This document shows positions 35,080 through 44,079 of a stretch of 59,753 nucleotides of DNA, one piece after another (position 1 is the first letter of the stretch; every line of letters begins with the position of its first letter). The position numbers and the translations under genes are program-made. Under the pieces are notes generated by a model that was given only the letters and a program-made list of their open reading frames with translations, did no database searches and was not told where the DNA came from. The DNA is taken from positions 1 through 59,753 of the forward strand of contig PLZB01000005.1 of NCBI GenBank assembly GCA_003151955.1, in the 5' to 3' direction. The DNA is from Acidimicrobiaceae bacterium. GTDB lineage: Bacteria > Actinomycetota > Acidimicrobiia > Acidimicrobiales > UBA8190.

Positions 35080-36747
35080 TCACAATCCTTGCGAAACTTT
35101 CGACTGCCCTGGCGGCGAGGGCGATCGTCGATGTGATGAGGAGCCCGTCTCGCTGCCGGTCGGGACGCCCGCCGAGTCAGCCGGAGCCGGCCTGGACTGC
35201 TGTGGAGCCGTCGTAGGTGGCGTCGCCGGAGTAGACACGGCGCTGAAGTGGTCTCCGGTGGCGGCCGTGGTGGTGCAGGTGGCCGACAAGGGTCCGGAGC
35301 CCGTCCCTGACAGGGCCACCGGCGGGCATCCGGCGATGGCCTGGCCGTTGTCGAGGAAGGTCACCGATCCGGTCGGGTTCCCGGTCCCGGTGGTCGGTGC
35401 CACCGACACCTGCACGGTGACCGGCACGCCGGCCGTCGCCCCCGCCGGCGAGACCGTGACAGTGGGAACGGTGGGGTCGAGGCCGCCGATGGCCGACGAG
35501 GTCTCCTCGATCAGGGAGGTCGAGGTCGTGTTCCCGGATACACCGACAGCGGTGCAGGCCGTGCCGGTCGGAGCCAGGCCACAGGAGACGGAGTTGAGCA
35601 GGGACGACGTCGTCGTGTCGGCGCCTGCAATGGGGGGCGTCGGGGTCATGGACCAGTCGGTACCGTCCCAGGTCTCGATGACTGTCCGGGCCGGATACCC
35701 CGCGCCGCCGGCGTCCGCGCCGCCGGCCGGCAGGGAGCCGGTGGCAACGCAGGTCAGCGCGGCGGTGCACGAGACGGAGGTCAGGCTCCCCCCGCCCAGC
35801 TGGGGCGTGCCCACTCCGGGCGATCCGGCCCCGACGGCGTCGGGGCTGGGGACGACGGACCAGGTGGCGCCGTTCCAGTTCTCGGTCAGGGTGAAGGTGC
35901 CGATCGAGTACCCGCCGCCGGTGAAGGTCTCATGGCCCGCGGCCGTGCAGTAGCTCGGCAGGGGGCAGGAGACGGCGGATAGGCCGCTGGAGGAGGTGGT
36001 CGAATTGGTGGGCGTCGCGACGGGCATCGCCGACCAGGAGGTCCCGTCGAACGCCAGGGCCTCGGGCACCGTGTAGCCCCCGACCGCTATGCAGGCGGTG
36101 GTACCGGCGCAGGAGACGCCGTTGAGCGCCTCCTTCCCGGTCAGTCCCGGGACGACCGACCAGCTTTTTCCGTCCCAGGTCTCGACCAGGACGTTGGAGA
36201 AGAAGAGGAGGGATAACCCCGAGAGAGGGAACACCGTCCCGACCTCGCCCACCGCGACGCAGTCCGCCTCCGAGACGCAGCTGACGGCCTGAAGGGCGTC
36301 CACGGTGCCCTGGCCCGAGGGGGTCGGGCTGGGCACGACGGTCCAGGTGGACCCGTCCCATCGTTCGATCGGGGCGCTCTGCGGGGGAGGGTTGCCGAAG
36401 GTCTGCGGGAAGGGCGTGGCTGTTCCCACCGCCATGCAGAAGGAACCGTCCGGACACGAGATCCCCTCCATCGAGACGCTGGCGGTCGACGGCATGAAGG
36501 GGGCGAGGGGAGCCTGATTCCAGGTTCCGGTGCTCTCGGCTGGGGAATTCCCGAAGCCGATGGTCACACAGGTCGACGGAGTGGGGCAGGAGACGCTGGT
36601 GAGGCCACCAGACAGGGTGGCTCCGGCACTGGTGTCGACGGTCCAGGTGGCGGCACCTGGGGGAGTGCACCCGGCCAACAGGATCGAGGCCAGGAGGAGG
36701 GCTGATGCCCCGACCAGCCTCGAGCACCGGAGCCCTCCAACCGCCAT
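35080..36747 (-). CDS. Lipoprotein with seven Cys-x5-Cys propeller-like repeats, frameshifted at the 3' end
   Basis: A lipoprotein (LLAGC, lipidated near residue 27) with seven repeats, each SVSC-x5-C followed by a VG or IG turn and a W of the next strand (for example SCPTPSTC, SCPDGSFC, SCVSEADC, SCAGTTAC, SCPLPSYC, SCTAALTC; the seventh has eight residues between Cys). This suggests a seven-bladed propeller with one disulfide per blade (inference). A bacterial Ig-like domain follows (PTVTVSPAGATAGVPVTVQV, then VTFLDNGQ). At 35235-35238 the bases ACAC look like a duplicated dinucleotide; the other frame continues the Ig-like end as VYSGDATYDG and stops at 35177, while this frame reads an odd Pro-rich tail. 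Confidence 0.75.
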   Translation of the reverse strand: MAVGGLRCSRLVGASALLLASILLAGCTPPGAATWTVDTSAGATLSGGLTSVSCPTPSTCVTIGFGNSPAESTGTWNQAPLAPFMPSTASVSMEGISCPDGSFCMAVGTATPFPQTFGNPPPQSAPIERWDGSTWTVVPSPTPSGQGTVDALQAVSCVSEADCVAVGEVGTVFPLSGLSLLFFSNVLVETWDGKSWSVVPGLTGKEALNGVSCAGTTACIAVGGYTVPEALAFDGTSWSAMPVATPTNSTTSSSGLSAVSCPLPSYCTAAGHETFTGGGYSIGTFTLTENWNGATWSVVPSPDAVGAGSPGVGTPQLGGGSLTSVSCTAALTCVATGSLPAGGADAGGAGYPARTVIETWDGTDWSMTPTPPIAGADTTTSSLLNSVSCGLAPTGTACTAVGVSGNTTSTSLIEETSSAIGGLDPTVPTVTVSPAGATAGVPVTVQVSVAPTTGTGNPTGSVTFLDNGQAIAGCPPVALSGTGSGPLSATCTTTAATGDHFSAVSTPATPPTTAPQQSRPAPADSAGVPTGSETGSSSHRRSPSPPGQSKVSQGL

Positions 36748-36826
36748 CGTCGACCCCCGTCCCGCCGGCCCCTCGGCCGAATCCGGGAATCCTACCGCTC
36801 TGCTCCGCTCCGACTTTGGACGCGCC

Positions 36827-36858
36827 GGAGCGGCGGCCGGGGGGACGGCCGCCGCTCC
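36827..36858 (-). terminator. GC-rich hairpin downstream of yceI
   Basis: Two perfect 13-base arms (36827-36839 and 36846-36858) around a six-base G/A loop, 38 bases after the YceI stop on the minus strand. No U-tract. Confidence 0.75.
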
Positions 36859-36895
36859 TGTGGGTGATCCAGTCGGGGAGCCGACCGGTCCGGGA

Positions 36896-37471
36896 TCAGG
36901 CCTCGGGCTGGCGGAGGACCAGCTCGGCCTCGATGACCAGCTGGACCTTGTCGCTGACGACGACCCCGCCCGTCTCGAGGGCGGCGTTGAAGGAGACCCC
37001 GAAGTCCTGCCGGTTGAGCTGGCCGGTGGCGCTGAACCCGGCCCGGGTCCCGCCCCAGGGGTCGGGGTTGAAGCCGTTGAGCTCGAAGGCCAGGGGGACG
37101 GAGCGGGTGACGCCCTTGAGGGTGAGGTCGCCCTCGAGGACGTAGTGGTCGCCCTCGGCCCGGACGCCGGTGGAGCGGTAGGTGACCGTCTTGTGGGCGT
37201 CGACCTCGAAGAAGTCGGCCGACCGGAGGTGGTCGTCGCGCTGCTCGTTCCCGGTGTCGATCGAGGAGAGGTCGATCGAGACCTCGACGGTGGACGCCAG
37301 GGGATTCCCGTCGGTGACGACGACGCCCTCGAAGCTGCCGAAGTGGCCCCGGACCTTGCTCACCATCAGGTGGCGGGCAACGAAGGAGACCTCGGAGTGG
37401 ACGGTGTCGATGTCCCAGGTGCCGGCGATGTAGCCGGGGACCTCGGTGACCGGGGCTTCGGTGATGGCCAT
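36896..37471 (-). CDS. YceI family lipid-binding protein
   Basis: A 191-residue lipocalin-like protein: WDIDTVHSEVSFVARHLMVSKVRGHF, HLRSADFFEVDAHKTVTY, LTLKGVTRSVPLAFEL and LNRQDFGVSFN are the YceI signature. The fold binds isoprenoid or other amphiphilic lipids. ATG has AAAGGAG seven bases upstream; no signal peptide, so cytoplasmic. Divergent from marR across three TTGA-type elements. Confidence 0.92.
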   Translation of the reverse strand: MAITEAPVTEVPGYIAGTWDIDTVHSEVSFVARHLMVSKVRGHFGSFEGVVVTDGNPLASTVEVSIDLSSIDTGNEQRDDHLRSADFFEVDAHKTVTYRSTGVRAEGDHYVLEGDLTLKGVTRSVPLAFELNGFNPDPWGGTRAGFSATGQLNRQDFGVSFNAALETGGVVVSDKVQLVIEAELVLRQPEA

Positions 37472-37500
37472 GGGGATGCTCCTTTGTCGTGGGCTTGTTA

Positions 37501-37553
37501 TTGATCTCTCAACTGTTGAATCTCACAGTAACACGGGATGATTGAAACGTCAA
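37501..37553. promoter_or_regulatory. MarR-type operators between yceI and marR
   Basis: Two exact TTGA-N4-TCAA palindromes (37501-37512 TTGATCTCTCAA and 37542-37553 TTGAAACGTCAA), with TCAACTGTTGA at 37509-37519 adding further half-sites. A leaderless-type -10 (TATGCT, 37575-37580) lies downstream of the second site. The arrangement fits MarR repression of both divergent genes. GTTGA-N5-TCAAC is a known MexR-type MarR operator, one base wider. Confidence 0.7.
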
Positions 37554-37586
37554 CCATCTTCCCGGCAGGCTTGCTATGCTGGGGGT

Positions 37587-38114
37587 ATGGCCGACGACAC
37601 CCGCTGGTTGGACGAGGAGGAGCAGCGCACCTGGCGCTCCTTCATGCTCGCCACCCGGCTCCTCTGGGATCAGTTCGAGCGGGACCTCCAGCGGACCTCG
37701 AGAATGCCGATGGCCTATTACGAGGTCCTGGTCCGCCTCTCGGAGGCCCCGGAGCGGACCATGCGGATGAGCGACCTGGCCCAGCTCTCCCAGAACTCCC
37801 GGAGCCGGCTCTCCCATGCCGTGGCCCGGATGGAGGAGTCGGGCTGGGTCCGCCGGGAGTCCTGCCCCTCGGACCGACGGGGGGCCATGGCCGTCCTCAC
37901 CGACGAGGGCTTCCGGCTCCTGGAGGAGACCGCCCCCCTCCACGTCACGAGCGTCCGGGCCCACCTCTTCGACGCCCTCCCCCCCGCCGACCTCGACGAG
38001 CTCCGCCGGCTGAGCGAGCTCCTCCTGACCCACCTCTCCACGGTCGGGGTTCTCTGCCCCTCCCTCCTCCCCGGGGTGGCGGACCTCCCCGAGGAGTCGG
38101 CCGTCCCGGGCTGA
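37587..38114 (+). CDS. MarR family transcriptional regulator
   Basis: A 175-residue winged-helix regulator. DNA-binding part: YYEVLVRLSEAPERTMRMSDLAQLSQNSRSRLSHAVARMEESGWVRRESCPSDRRGAMAVLTDEG, with the characteristic DRR wing. N- and C-terminal helices would dimerise. TATGCT lies six bases before ATG (leaderless). Likely controls yceI, itself and perhaps lon. Confidence 0.93.
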   Translation: MADDTRWLDEEEQRTWRSFMLATRLLWDQFERDLQRTSRMPMAYYEVLVRLSEAPERTMRMSDLAQLSQNSRSRLSHAVARMEESGWVRRESCPSDRRGAMAVLTDEGFRLLEETAPLHVTSVRAHLFDALPPADLDELRRLSELLLTHLSTVGVLCPSLLPGVADLPEESAVPG

Positions 38115-38165
38115 CCCGGCCCCCCGGGGGACGACCCCCCCCGGAATACTCCGACCCGCCAGGAG

Positions 38166-38179
38166 GTTGAACCCTCAAC
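38166..38179. promoter_or_regulatory. MarR-type operator in front of lon
   Basis: GTTGA-N4-TCAAC, identical in core to the two sites in the yceI-marR region, centred 35 bases before the lon GTG and 52 bases after the marR stop. Suggests lon belongs to the same regulon. Confidence 0.6.
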
Positions 38180-38207
38180 TGAACTGGCGCGAGCTCTTGG
38201 AGGAACC

Positions 38208-40577
38208 GTGGCCGAGCACACCGAGACCGAGACCCTCACCCTGCCCCTGCTGCCCCTCACCTCGGGCGTCGTCCTCCCCGGGATGGTCTTCACCATGGCC
38301 CTCGAGACCGAGGAGGCCCGGGCCGCCGTCGAGGCGGCCGGATCGGTCGGGGGCCGGCTCGTCCTCGTCCCCCACATCGGCGCCCGCTACGGCCGGGTCG
38401 GGGTCATCGCCGAGATCCTCGAGACGGGGGAGCTCCCCGGCGGACACCGGGGGATGGTCGTCCGGGGCGTCGACCGGGCCACCATCGGCACGGCCGTCCC
38501 CGGCACGGGCCGGGCGCTCTGGATCGAGGTCGAGCCCGTCCCCAGCGCCCCGGTCACCCCAGACGTGGCCGAGCTGGCCCGGGAGTACCGGGCCGTGGTC
38601 GAGAACATCCTCCTCACCCGGGGGGCGGGCCGGATCGTGGAGCGCCTCCGGGACGTCACCGATCCCTCCCTCATCGCCGACATCGCCGGCTACTCCCCCG
38701 ACCTGACCCTGGACCAGCTGGTCGAGGTCCTCGAGACCGTCGACCTCGAGGCCCGGCTCCACCTGGTCCTGGGCTGGGCCCGGGACGTCCTGGCCGACCT
38801 GACCCTCCGGGAGCGGATCAAGACGAACGTCGAGGAGGGCATGGAGAAGACCCAGCGGGAATTCCTCCTCCGGCGCCAGCTCGAGGCCATCCGCAAGGAG
38901 CTCGGGGAGCTCGACGGCCAGGCCGACCAGGGCACCCCCGACGACTTCCGGGCCCAGCTCGAGACCCGGGACCTCCCCGAGGGGGTCCGGGTCGCCCTGG
39001 GCCGGGAGATCGACAAGCTCGAGCGGACCAGTGAGCAGAGCCCCGAGCACGGCTGGATCCGGACCTGGCTGGAGACCGTCCTCGAGCTCCCCTGGGGGGA
39101 GACCTCCGAGGACCGTCTCGACATCGCCGGGGCCGCCGAGATCCTCGACGCCGACCACGACGGGCTCACCGACGTGAAGGACCGGATCCTCGAGCACCTC
39201 GCCGTCCGGAAGCTCCGGGCCGAACGGGGCCTCGTCCCCGTCGTCGGGACCCGGGGGACCGGGGCCATCCTGGCCCTGGTCGGCCCCCCCGGGGTCGGGA
39301 AGACCTCCCTCGGGGAGTCCGTGGCCCGGGCCCTGGGCCGGAGCTTCGTCCGGGTCGCCCTGGGCGGGGTCCGGGACGAGGCCGAGATCAGGGGACATCG
39401 CCGGACCTACGTCGGGGCCCAGCCGGGCCGCTTCGTCCGGGCCCTCAGGGAAGCCGGGACCATGAACCCCGTCATCCTCCTCGACGAGGTCGACAAACTC
39501 GGGGCCGACCACCGGGGGGACCCCTCCTCGGCCCTCCTCGAGGTCCTCGACCCGGCCCAGAACCACACCTTCCGGGACCACTACCTCGAGGTCGAGCTCG
39601 ATCTCTCCCAGGTCCTCTTCCTGGCCACCGCCAACGTCCTCGACACCATCCCCGGACCCCTCCTCGACCGGATGGAGGTCCTCCGGCTCGACGGCTACAC
39701 CGAGGACGAGAAGCTCGCCATCGCCCGCCACCACCTCCTGGCCCGCCAGCTCGCCCAGGCCGCCCTCCGGCCCGATGAGGTCGAGCTCACCGACGCCGCC
39801 CTCCAGACGGTGGTGGCCGACTACACCCGGGAGGCCGGCGTCCGGACCCTGGAACGGGAGCTGGGCCGGCTGCTCCGGAAGGTGGCCACTCGGCTGGCCT
39901 CGGCCGACCTCGAGGCCCCCGTCCTCGTCGACGGACCCGACGTCCGGGGCTGGCTGGGCCGACCCCGGTTCTTCTTCGAGGCCGCCGACCGGACCAGCGT
40001 CCCCGGCGTGGCCACCGGCCTGGCCGTCACCGGCGCCGGGGGTGACGTCCTCTACGTCGAGGCCACCGCCATGGACGGCCCCGAGGGCCTCACCATCACC
40101 GGTCAGCTCGGTGACGTCATGAAGGAGTCGGCCGAGATCGCCCTCTCCTACGTCCGCTCCCACGCCCCCGCGCTCGGGATCGCCCCCGGGGCCTTCACCG
40201 GGAAGCGGTTCCACCTCCACGTCCCCGCCGGGGCCGTCCCGAAGGACGGGCCCTCGGCCGGGGTGACCATGACCACGGCCCTCGTGAGCCTCCTCCGGGA
40301 CGTCCCCGTCCGGCCTGTCGTCGGGATGACCGGCGAGGTCACCCTCCAGGGCCGGGTCCTCCCCATCGGGGGGGTCAAGCAGAAGGTCCTCGCCGCCCAC
40401 CGGGCCGGCCTGACCGAGGTGGTGATCCCGGTCCGCAACGGCCCCGACCTCGAGGACCTCCCCGAGACGGTCCGCGACGCCATGACCTTCCACCTGGCCA
40501 CCGACGTAGCCGAGGTCCTGGCCGCCGCCCTCGACGGGGTCGCCGTCGGGGACGGGGTCGGTCGGGTGGCGGCCTGA
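38208..40577 (+). CDS. lon: ATP-dependent protease Lon
   Basis: A 789-residue LonA-type protease. N-terminal substrate-recognition domain (LPLLPLTSGVVLPGM), AAA+ module with Walker A GPPGVGKTS and Walker B ILLDEVDKLG, sensor region, then the Ser-Lys protease domain with PKDGPSAGV (catalytic Ser) and GGVKQK (catalytic Lys). GTG start has GGAGGA three bases upstream. It degrades damaged and regulatory proteins. No HspR HAIR element was seen; a MarR-type site is present instead. Confidence 0.96.
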   Translation: MAEHTETETLTLPLLPLTSGVVLPGMVFTMALETEEARAAVEAAGSVGGRLVLVPHIGARYGRVGVIAEILETGELPGGHRGMVVRGVDRATIGTAVPGTGRALWIEVEPVPSAPVTPDVAELAREYRAVVENILLTRGAGRIVERLRDVTDPSLIADIAGYSPDLTLDQLVEVLETVDLEARLHLVLGWARDVLADLTLRERIKTNVEEGMEKTQREFLLRRQLEAIRKELGELDGQADQGTPDDFRAQLETRDLPEGVRVALGREIDKLERTSEQSPEHGWIRTWLETVLELPWGETSEDRLDIAGAAEILDADHDGLTDVKDRILEHLAVRKLRAERGLVPVVGTRGTGAILALVGPPGVGKTSLGESVARALGRSFVRVALGGVRDEAEIRGHRRTYVGAQPGRFVRALREAGTMNPVILLDEVDKLGADHRGDPSSALLEVLDPAQNHTFRDHYLEVELDLSQVLFLATANVLDTIPGPLLDRMEVLRLDGYTEDEKLAIARHHLLARQLAQAALRPDEVELTDAALQTVVADYTREAGVRTLERELGRLLRKVATRLASADLEAPVLVDGPDVRGWLGRPRFFFEAADRTSVPGVATGLAVTGAGGDVLYVEATAMDGPEGLTITGQLGDVMKESAEIALSYVRSHAPALGIAPGAFTGKRFHLHVPAGAVPKDGPSAGVTMTTALVSLLRDVPVRPVVGMTGEVTLQGRVLPIGGVKQKVLAAHRAGLTEVVIPVRNGPDLEDLPETVRDAMTFHLATDVAEVLAAALDGVAVGDGVGRVAA

Positions 40578-40672
40578 CCGGCGATGGACTGACTCGACCA
40601 CTCAGCGTGGCGCCCAGTAGTATGGGGTATCCGAACCGGGCGCCACCCGGGGCGCCGACCCGAGGAGCCGCC

Positions 40673-42391
40673 GTGGACCAGGCCGGACCGACCGCTCCCG
40701 GGCTCCGGCCCGATCCCGCCGCCCTGGGGGGAAACCGGGGCCAGTGGCTGGGCCGGCTCTTTCGCTGGGCCAGCGACGCCGTCATCCTCTTCGACCGGGA
40801 CTTCGCCATCGTCGACGTCAACCCCGCCGCCGAGCGGCTCTTCGGCTGGACCCTCGACGAGGTCCGGGGCCGGTCCGCCGCCGATCTCGTCGCCCCCGAC
40901 CACCTGGCCCGCCTCCGGGACATGCAGCTCCTCACGGCCGGGCGCCTCCGGGCGGCCTCGGCCACCGCCGGCGAGGACGACCAGCCCATCGACTTCGAGT
41001 GGACCATCAACCGCCCCGACGGCACCGATCGGGACGTGGGCCTGCGAGTCTCGGCCATCCGGACCGACGAGGGGGACCTCATCGGCTACGGGGTCATCTT
41101 CCAGGACGTCACCGCCGCCAACCGGGCCACCACCCTCCGCTCGGCCATGGCCCTCCTGAGCAGCACCGCCCTCCAGATGCGCGATGTCCGGGCCGTCTTC
41201 GACGCGGCCGTGGCCACCCCCACCGCCTGCCTCGGCGCCGACCACGTCACCCTCTTCGAGCTTCTCCCCGGGGGCCTCGAGGTCCTCCCGGTGGCCCACC
41301 ACGGCTGGCCCGACACCGACACCCGCTCCTTCCGGCTCGAGGCCGGCCCGGCCTCCCCCTTCGACGAGGTCCTCACCACCGGCCGGCCCCTGGTCCTCGA
41401 GCACCTGGCCCTGACCCCCGAGGACACCATCCCGGCCACGGGCCGAAAGCTCCGCCTGCCCGTGGGCTCGGCCGTGAGCGTCCGGATCAGCGTCGGGGAC
41501 CAGCCCTGGGGGGTCCTCACGGCCAGTTGGTCCGCCCCCCGGAGGATCGCCCCCGAGGAGGTCGACATGCTCCAGACCGTGGCCAACGTGGTGGCCACGG
41601 TGATCGAGCGGGAGCGCAACGACCTCCTCCGGCTCCAGGCCGAGCGGACCCTCCGGCTGGGCGCCCTGGGCCAGATGGCGGCCGGGGTGGCCCACGACCT
41701 GGCCAACGTCCTGGCCGGGATCGAGGCCACCGTCGCCGCCGAGGCGGCCCGCCCCGGGGTCAGCCCCGAGTCGGCCGTCACCCTGGGCCGGGTCCTCGAG
41801 GAGGCCCAGCACGGTCACGGCATCATCGACGAGATCCTCGACTTCGCCCGGCTCGCCCCCATCGACCCCGAGCCCCTCGACCTGGGCTCCTGGCTGGCCG
41901 ACCAGCGCCCCGCCCTCGAGTCCATCCTCCCCCCCGCCGTCCCCCTCGTCATCGAGACCCCCGACGAGGGCCCCCTCGTCTGCGGGGACCCCTGCGGGCT
42001 CCGCCGGATCGTCACCAACCTGGTGGCCAACGCCGGCGACGCCGTGGCCGCGGCCGGCCCCGATGCACTCGACCCCGAGGTCCGGATCCGGCTCGTCACC
42101 CAGCTCCTCCACCCTGGCGAGGCCGCCGAGGTCGAGGGGATGGCCCCCGGACCCTGGGCCCGCCTCGACGTCGTCGACACCGGCCCCGGGATCGACCCCG
42201 AGGTCCTCCCCCGGGTCTTCGAGCCCTTCTTCTCCACCAAGAAGCACCGCCGGGGCACCGGCCTCGGCCTGGCCCAGGTCCACGGCCTGGCCCTCCAGCA
42301 CGGGGGTCACGTCAGTGTGACCGCCCCCCTGGGCCTCGGGGCCACCTTCTCGATCTGGTTCCCCGTCTGGCGGCCCGGGGAGCCCTGTTGA
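40673..42391 (+). CDS. PAS-GAF sensor histidine kinase
   Basis: About 572 residues, GTG with GAGGAG five bases upstream. PAS domain (about 35-150: DFAIVDVNPAAERLFGWTLDEVRGR), GAF domain (about 170-320), phosphoacceptor segment AGVAHDLANVLAGI, then ATPase N-box (IVTNLVANAGDAV), G1 (DTGPGIDPE), F-box (FEPFFSTK) and G2 (GTGLGLA). No transmembrane helix, so a soluble sensor. No response regulator nearby. A TAGTAT hexamer at 40617-40622 is a possible -10. Confidence 0.92.
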   Translation: MDQAGPTAPGLRPDPAALGGNRGQWLGRLFRWASDAVILFDRDFAIVDVNPAAERLFGWTLDEVRGRSAADLVAPDHLARLRDMQLLTAGRLRAASATAGEDDQPIDFEWTINRPDGTDRDVGLRVSAIRTDEGDLIGYGVIFQDVTAANRATTLRSAMALLSSTALQMRDVRAVFDAAVATPTACLGADHVTLFELLPGGLEVLPVAHHGWPDTDTRSFRLEAGPASPFDEVLTTGRPLVLEHLALTPEDTIPATGRKLRLPVGSAVSVRISVGDQPWGVLTASWSAPRRIAPEEVDMLQTVANVVATVIERERNDLLRLQAERTLRLGALGQMAAGVAHDLANVLAGIEATVAAEAARPGVSPESAVTLGRVLEEAQHGHGIIDEILDFARLAPIDPEPLDLGSWLADQRPALESILPPAVPLVIETPDEGPLVCGDPCGLRRIVTNLVANAGDAVAAAGPDALDPEVRIRLVTQLLHPGEAAEVEGMAPGPWARLDVVDTGPGIDPEVLPRVFEPFFSTKKHRRGTGLGLAQVHGLALQHGGHVSVTAPLGLGATFSIWFPVWRPGEPC

Positions 42392-42465
42392 GTGCAGGGG
42401 AAGCGGTGTGGCCCTGGATCCGAGACCGAACACGGTCCCGCTCGTTGCTGAGCGAGACTTGTGAG

Positions 42466-42654
42466 GTGCCGACGCTGCGCCCTCGCCATGTCATCGCCGA
42501 GACGGCCGACTTGGCTCAGGCCCATCGAGCCCTGCTCGCAGAGGAGGAGAGCCGTCGGCTTCAGCGCGATGCGGTTCTCCGCACCAGCGGGGCAGCGACC
42601 GGCTCCTACGGGGAGGACTCTCTCAGCACGTTGCGCCGGGATTGGCCCGAGTAG
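42466..42654 (+). CDS. Small antitoxin-like protein
   Basis: A possible 62-residue protein from GTG 42466 with RPRHVIAETADLAQAHRALLAEEE, reminiscent of small actinobacterial antitoxins. It overlaps the convergent HTH gene by 32 bases and has no clear ribosome site. Tentative. Confidence 0.4.
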   Translation: MPTLRPRHVIAETADLAQAHRALLAEEESRRLQRDAVLRTSGAATGSYGEDSLSTLRRDWPE

Positions 42655-43303
42655 TCATCTTCGACGCCTCGTGGAGCATGGCCAGGACCTGGCTGTCCTC
42701 ACGGGCTCGATCGTGGTCGGCCAGGTCGGCGAGGACGGCCCCGAGTGGAGCAGGCCGGATCTGGTGGCGGTCGGTGACGTGAAGCCAGACGTTCGGCCGG
42801 CCGGCGCTCGACACAAGGTGGTCCGACAGCAGTCCGTCGAGGTCGCCGTCGTGGACGTAGCCCTCGTATTCAGATGCCGCCGACAACCCGGCCCTCGGGT
42901 CGCTCAGGCCGGAAGGGACGACCCGGGGGTCGTCCAGCAACCCGGGTCCGTCGCCGGCAGCGACGGCCTTTCGCACCAGCCGGGCTCGGCGAGGCAGCCA
43001 GGAACGGATGAGGCCGGCCGGATCGGGGGAAGCGAGGAGCTCGGTCCGCTTCGAGCGGAGGCGGGACTGCTCGGACTGGGTCACCGAGCCGACGGGCCCG
43101 TCCGAAAGGAGGGAGATGAACTCCCAGGCCACGCGGGGGGACATCGGCCGGGAGCGCGGTCTGGACCGGGGGATGTCGGTTTCGTCGATCAGCCAACGAC
43201 CTGACACCAGCCGGGCCGGGAGCCGGCCGGAGGCGAGGAGCTGCCGGGCGCGCCGTTCGGAGACTCCCAGCCGCACGGCGACCTCAACGACTCCGACCTC
43301 CAT
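42623..43303 (-). CDS. HTH protein, accessory (excisionase/MerR-like N-terminus)
   Basis: A 226-residue protein. The N-terminus VVEVAVRLGVSERRARQLLASGRLPARLVSGRWLIDETDI is a MerR/excisionase-type winged helix. The rest is unassigned, with WLHVTDRHQIRPAPLGAVLADL near the end; it could be an antitoxin with a fused domain. ATG has TATACT six bases upstream, leaderless, overlapping a palindrome. Confidence 0.65.
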   Translation of the reverse strand: MEVGVVEVAVRLGVSERRARQLLASGRLPARLVSGRWLIDETDIPRSRPRSRPMSPRVAWEFISLLSDGPVGSVTQSEQSRLRSKRTELLASPDPAGLIRSWLPRRARLVRKAVAAGDGPGLLDDPRVVPSGLSDPRAGLSAASEYEGYVHDGDLDGLLSDHLVSSAGRPNVWLHVTDRHQIRPAPLGAVLADLADHDRAREDSQVLAMLHEASKMTTRANPGATC

Positions 43304-43313
43304 AGCACAAGTA

Positions 43314-43327
43314 TACCGTTAGCGGTA
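43314..43327. promoter_or_regulatory. Palindromic operator upstream of the HTH gene
   Basis: Arms TACCG (43314-43318) and CGGTA (43323-43327) around TTAG, directly upstream of the -10 of the minus-strand HTH gene and 60 bases before the divergent antitoxin-like gene. Consistent with autoregulation. Confidence 0.55.
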
Positions 43328-43389
43328 GTGTTCTGCGATCAGTCAAGCTCGGTCAGTACCGCCTCGGACCCACGGGCGTTAGCCTGGGC

Positions 43390-43614
43390 ATGGCAATGGA
43401 CCCTGTGCCGATGGCGGAACTCGAAGCGGCGGTCGTGCGCGCCCGGGCCCGGGCGGAGAAGACCGGCGAGCTTCGTCCTGTCGTCACCGGATCGTTCGCT
43501 CCTGCCGTCTCCGACGAGCTTGCCCACTTCGTCGAGCGCATCCTCACAGATGGCACCTACGCCCGTGCCGTGGCCCACATCGGTGAGATAGATCCCGACC
43601 TCGCCACCGGCTGA
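43390..43614 (+). CDS. Small protein preceding a PIN-like gene (antitoxin candidate)
   Basis: A 74-residue acidic protein (ELEAAVVRARARAEKTGELRPVV, then LTDGTYARAVAHIGEIDPDL). TAGCCT lies four bases before ATG 43390 and ten before ATG 43396, so either start could be used. It precedes the PIN-like gene by 24 bases. Function inferred from position. Confidence 0.5.
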   Translation: MAMDPVPMAELEAAVVRARARAEKTGELRPVVTGSFAPAVSDELAHFVERILTDGTYARAVAHIGEIDPDLATG

Positions 43615-43638
43615 ACCCCGCAAGGCACCCGAGGCTTC

Positions 43639-44079
43639 ATGCCCACTGTCGTCGACGACGCCACCCTTCTGGCCATCCTCACGGGTCGGGCGACGCCCGG
43701 TCTGCTTGACGCGACGGCAGCCGGCGGGATCGTCACCACCGGCTCCTGGTACTACCGACTTCATCGGGCCCTCCACGACCCGGAGTCGAGCGGATCGTTG
43801 TCCGCGGTGGTGGCCAACCTCTCGCCCGCCGACAGGGACGATCTCTTCATCTCCCTCGACGACCTCCCGGCTGAGATCCTGGTCCCAGGTCCGCGCCTGC
43901 TGGTCCCGGTGATGGGTGCCCTCCGGTTGCGGAGGCGTGTCAATCACCTCATGGCCGAAGCTGTCGCCGCAGCCATGGTCAGCGGTGGAACGCTTCGGGT
44001 CAGCGCCGAGGCGCCCCTGCTCAGGAGCGCGAGCGACGAGCTCGGCATCACCATGGACGTGCGTTCGCCATTCGTGTGA
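43639..44079 (+). CDS. PIN-like domain protein (toxin candidate)
   Basis: A 146-residue protein. VVDDATLLAILTGRATPGLLDATAAGGIVTTGSWYYRL resembles the first strand and helix of PIN-fold toxins, and SGGTLRVSAEAPLLRSASDELGI the end. Acidic residues are fewer than usual, so activity is unclear. It follows a small gene in a TA-like arrangement. Confidence 0.55.
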   Translation: MPTVVDDATLLAILTGRATPGLLDATAAGGIVTTGSWYYRLHRALHDPESSGSLSAVVANLSPADRDDLFISLDDLPAEILVPGPRLLVPVMGALRLRRRVNHLMAEAVAAAMVSGGTLRVSAEAPLLRSASDELGITMDVRSPFV

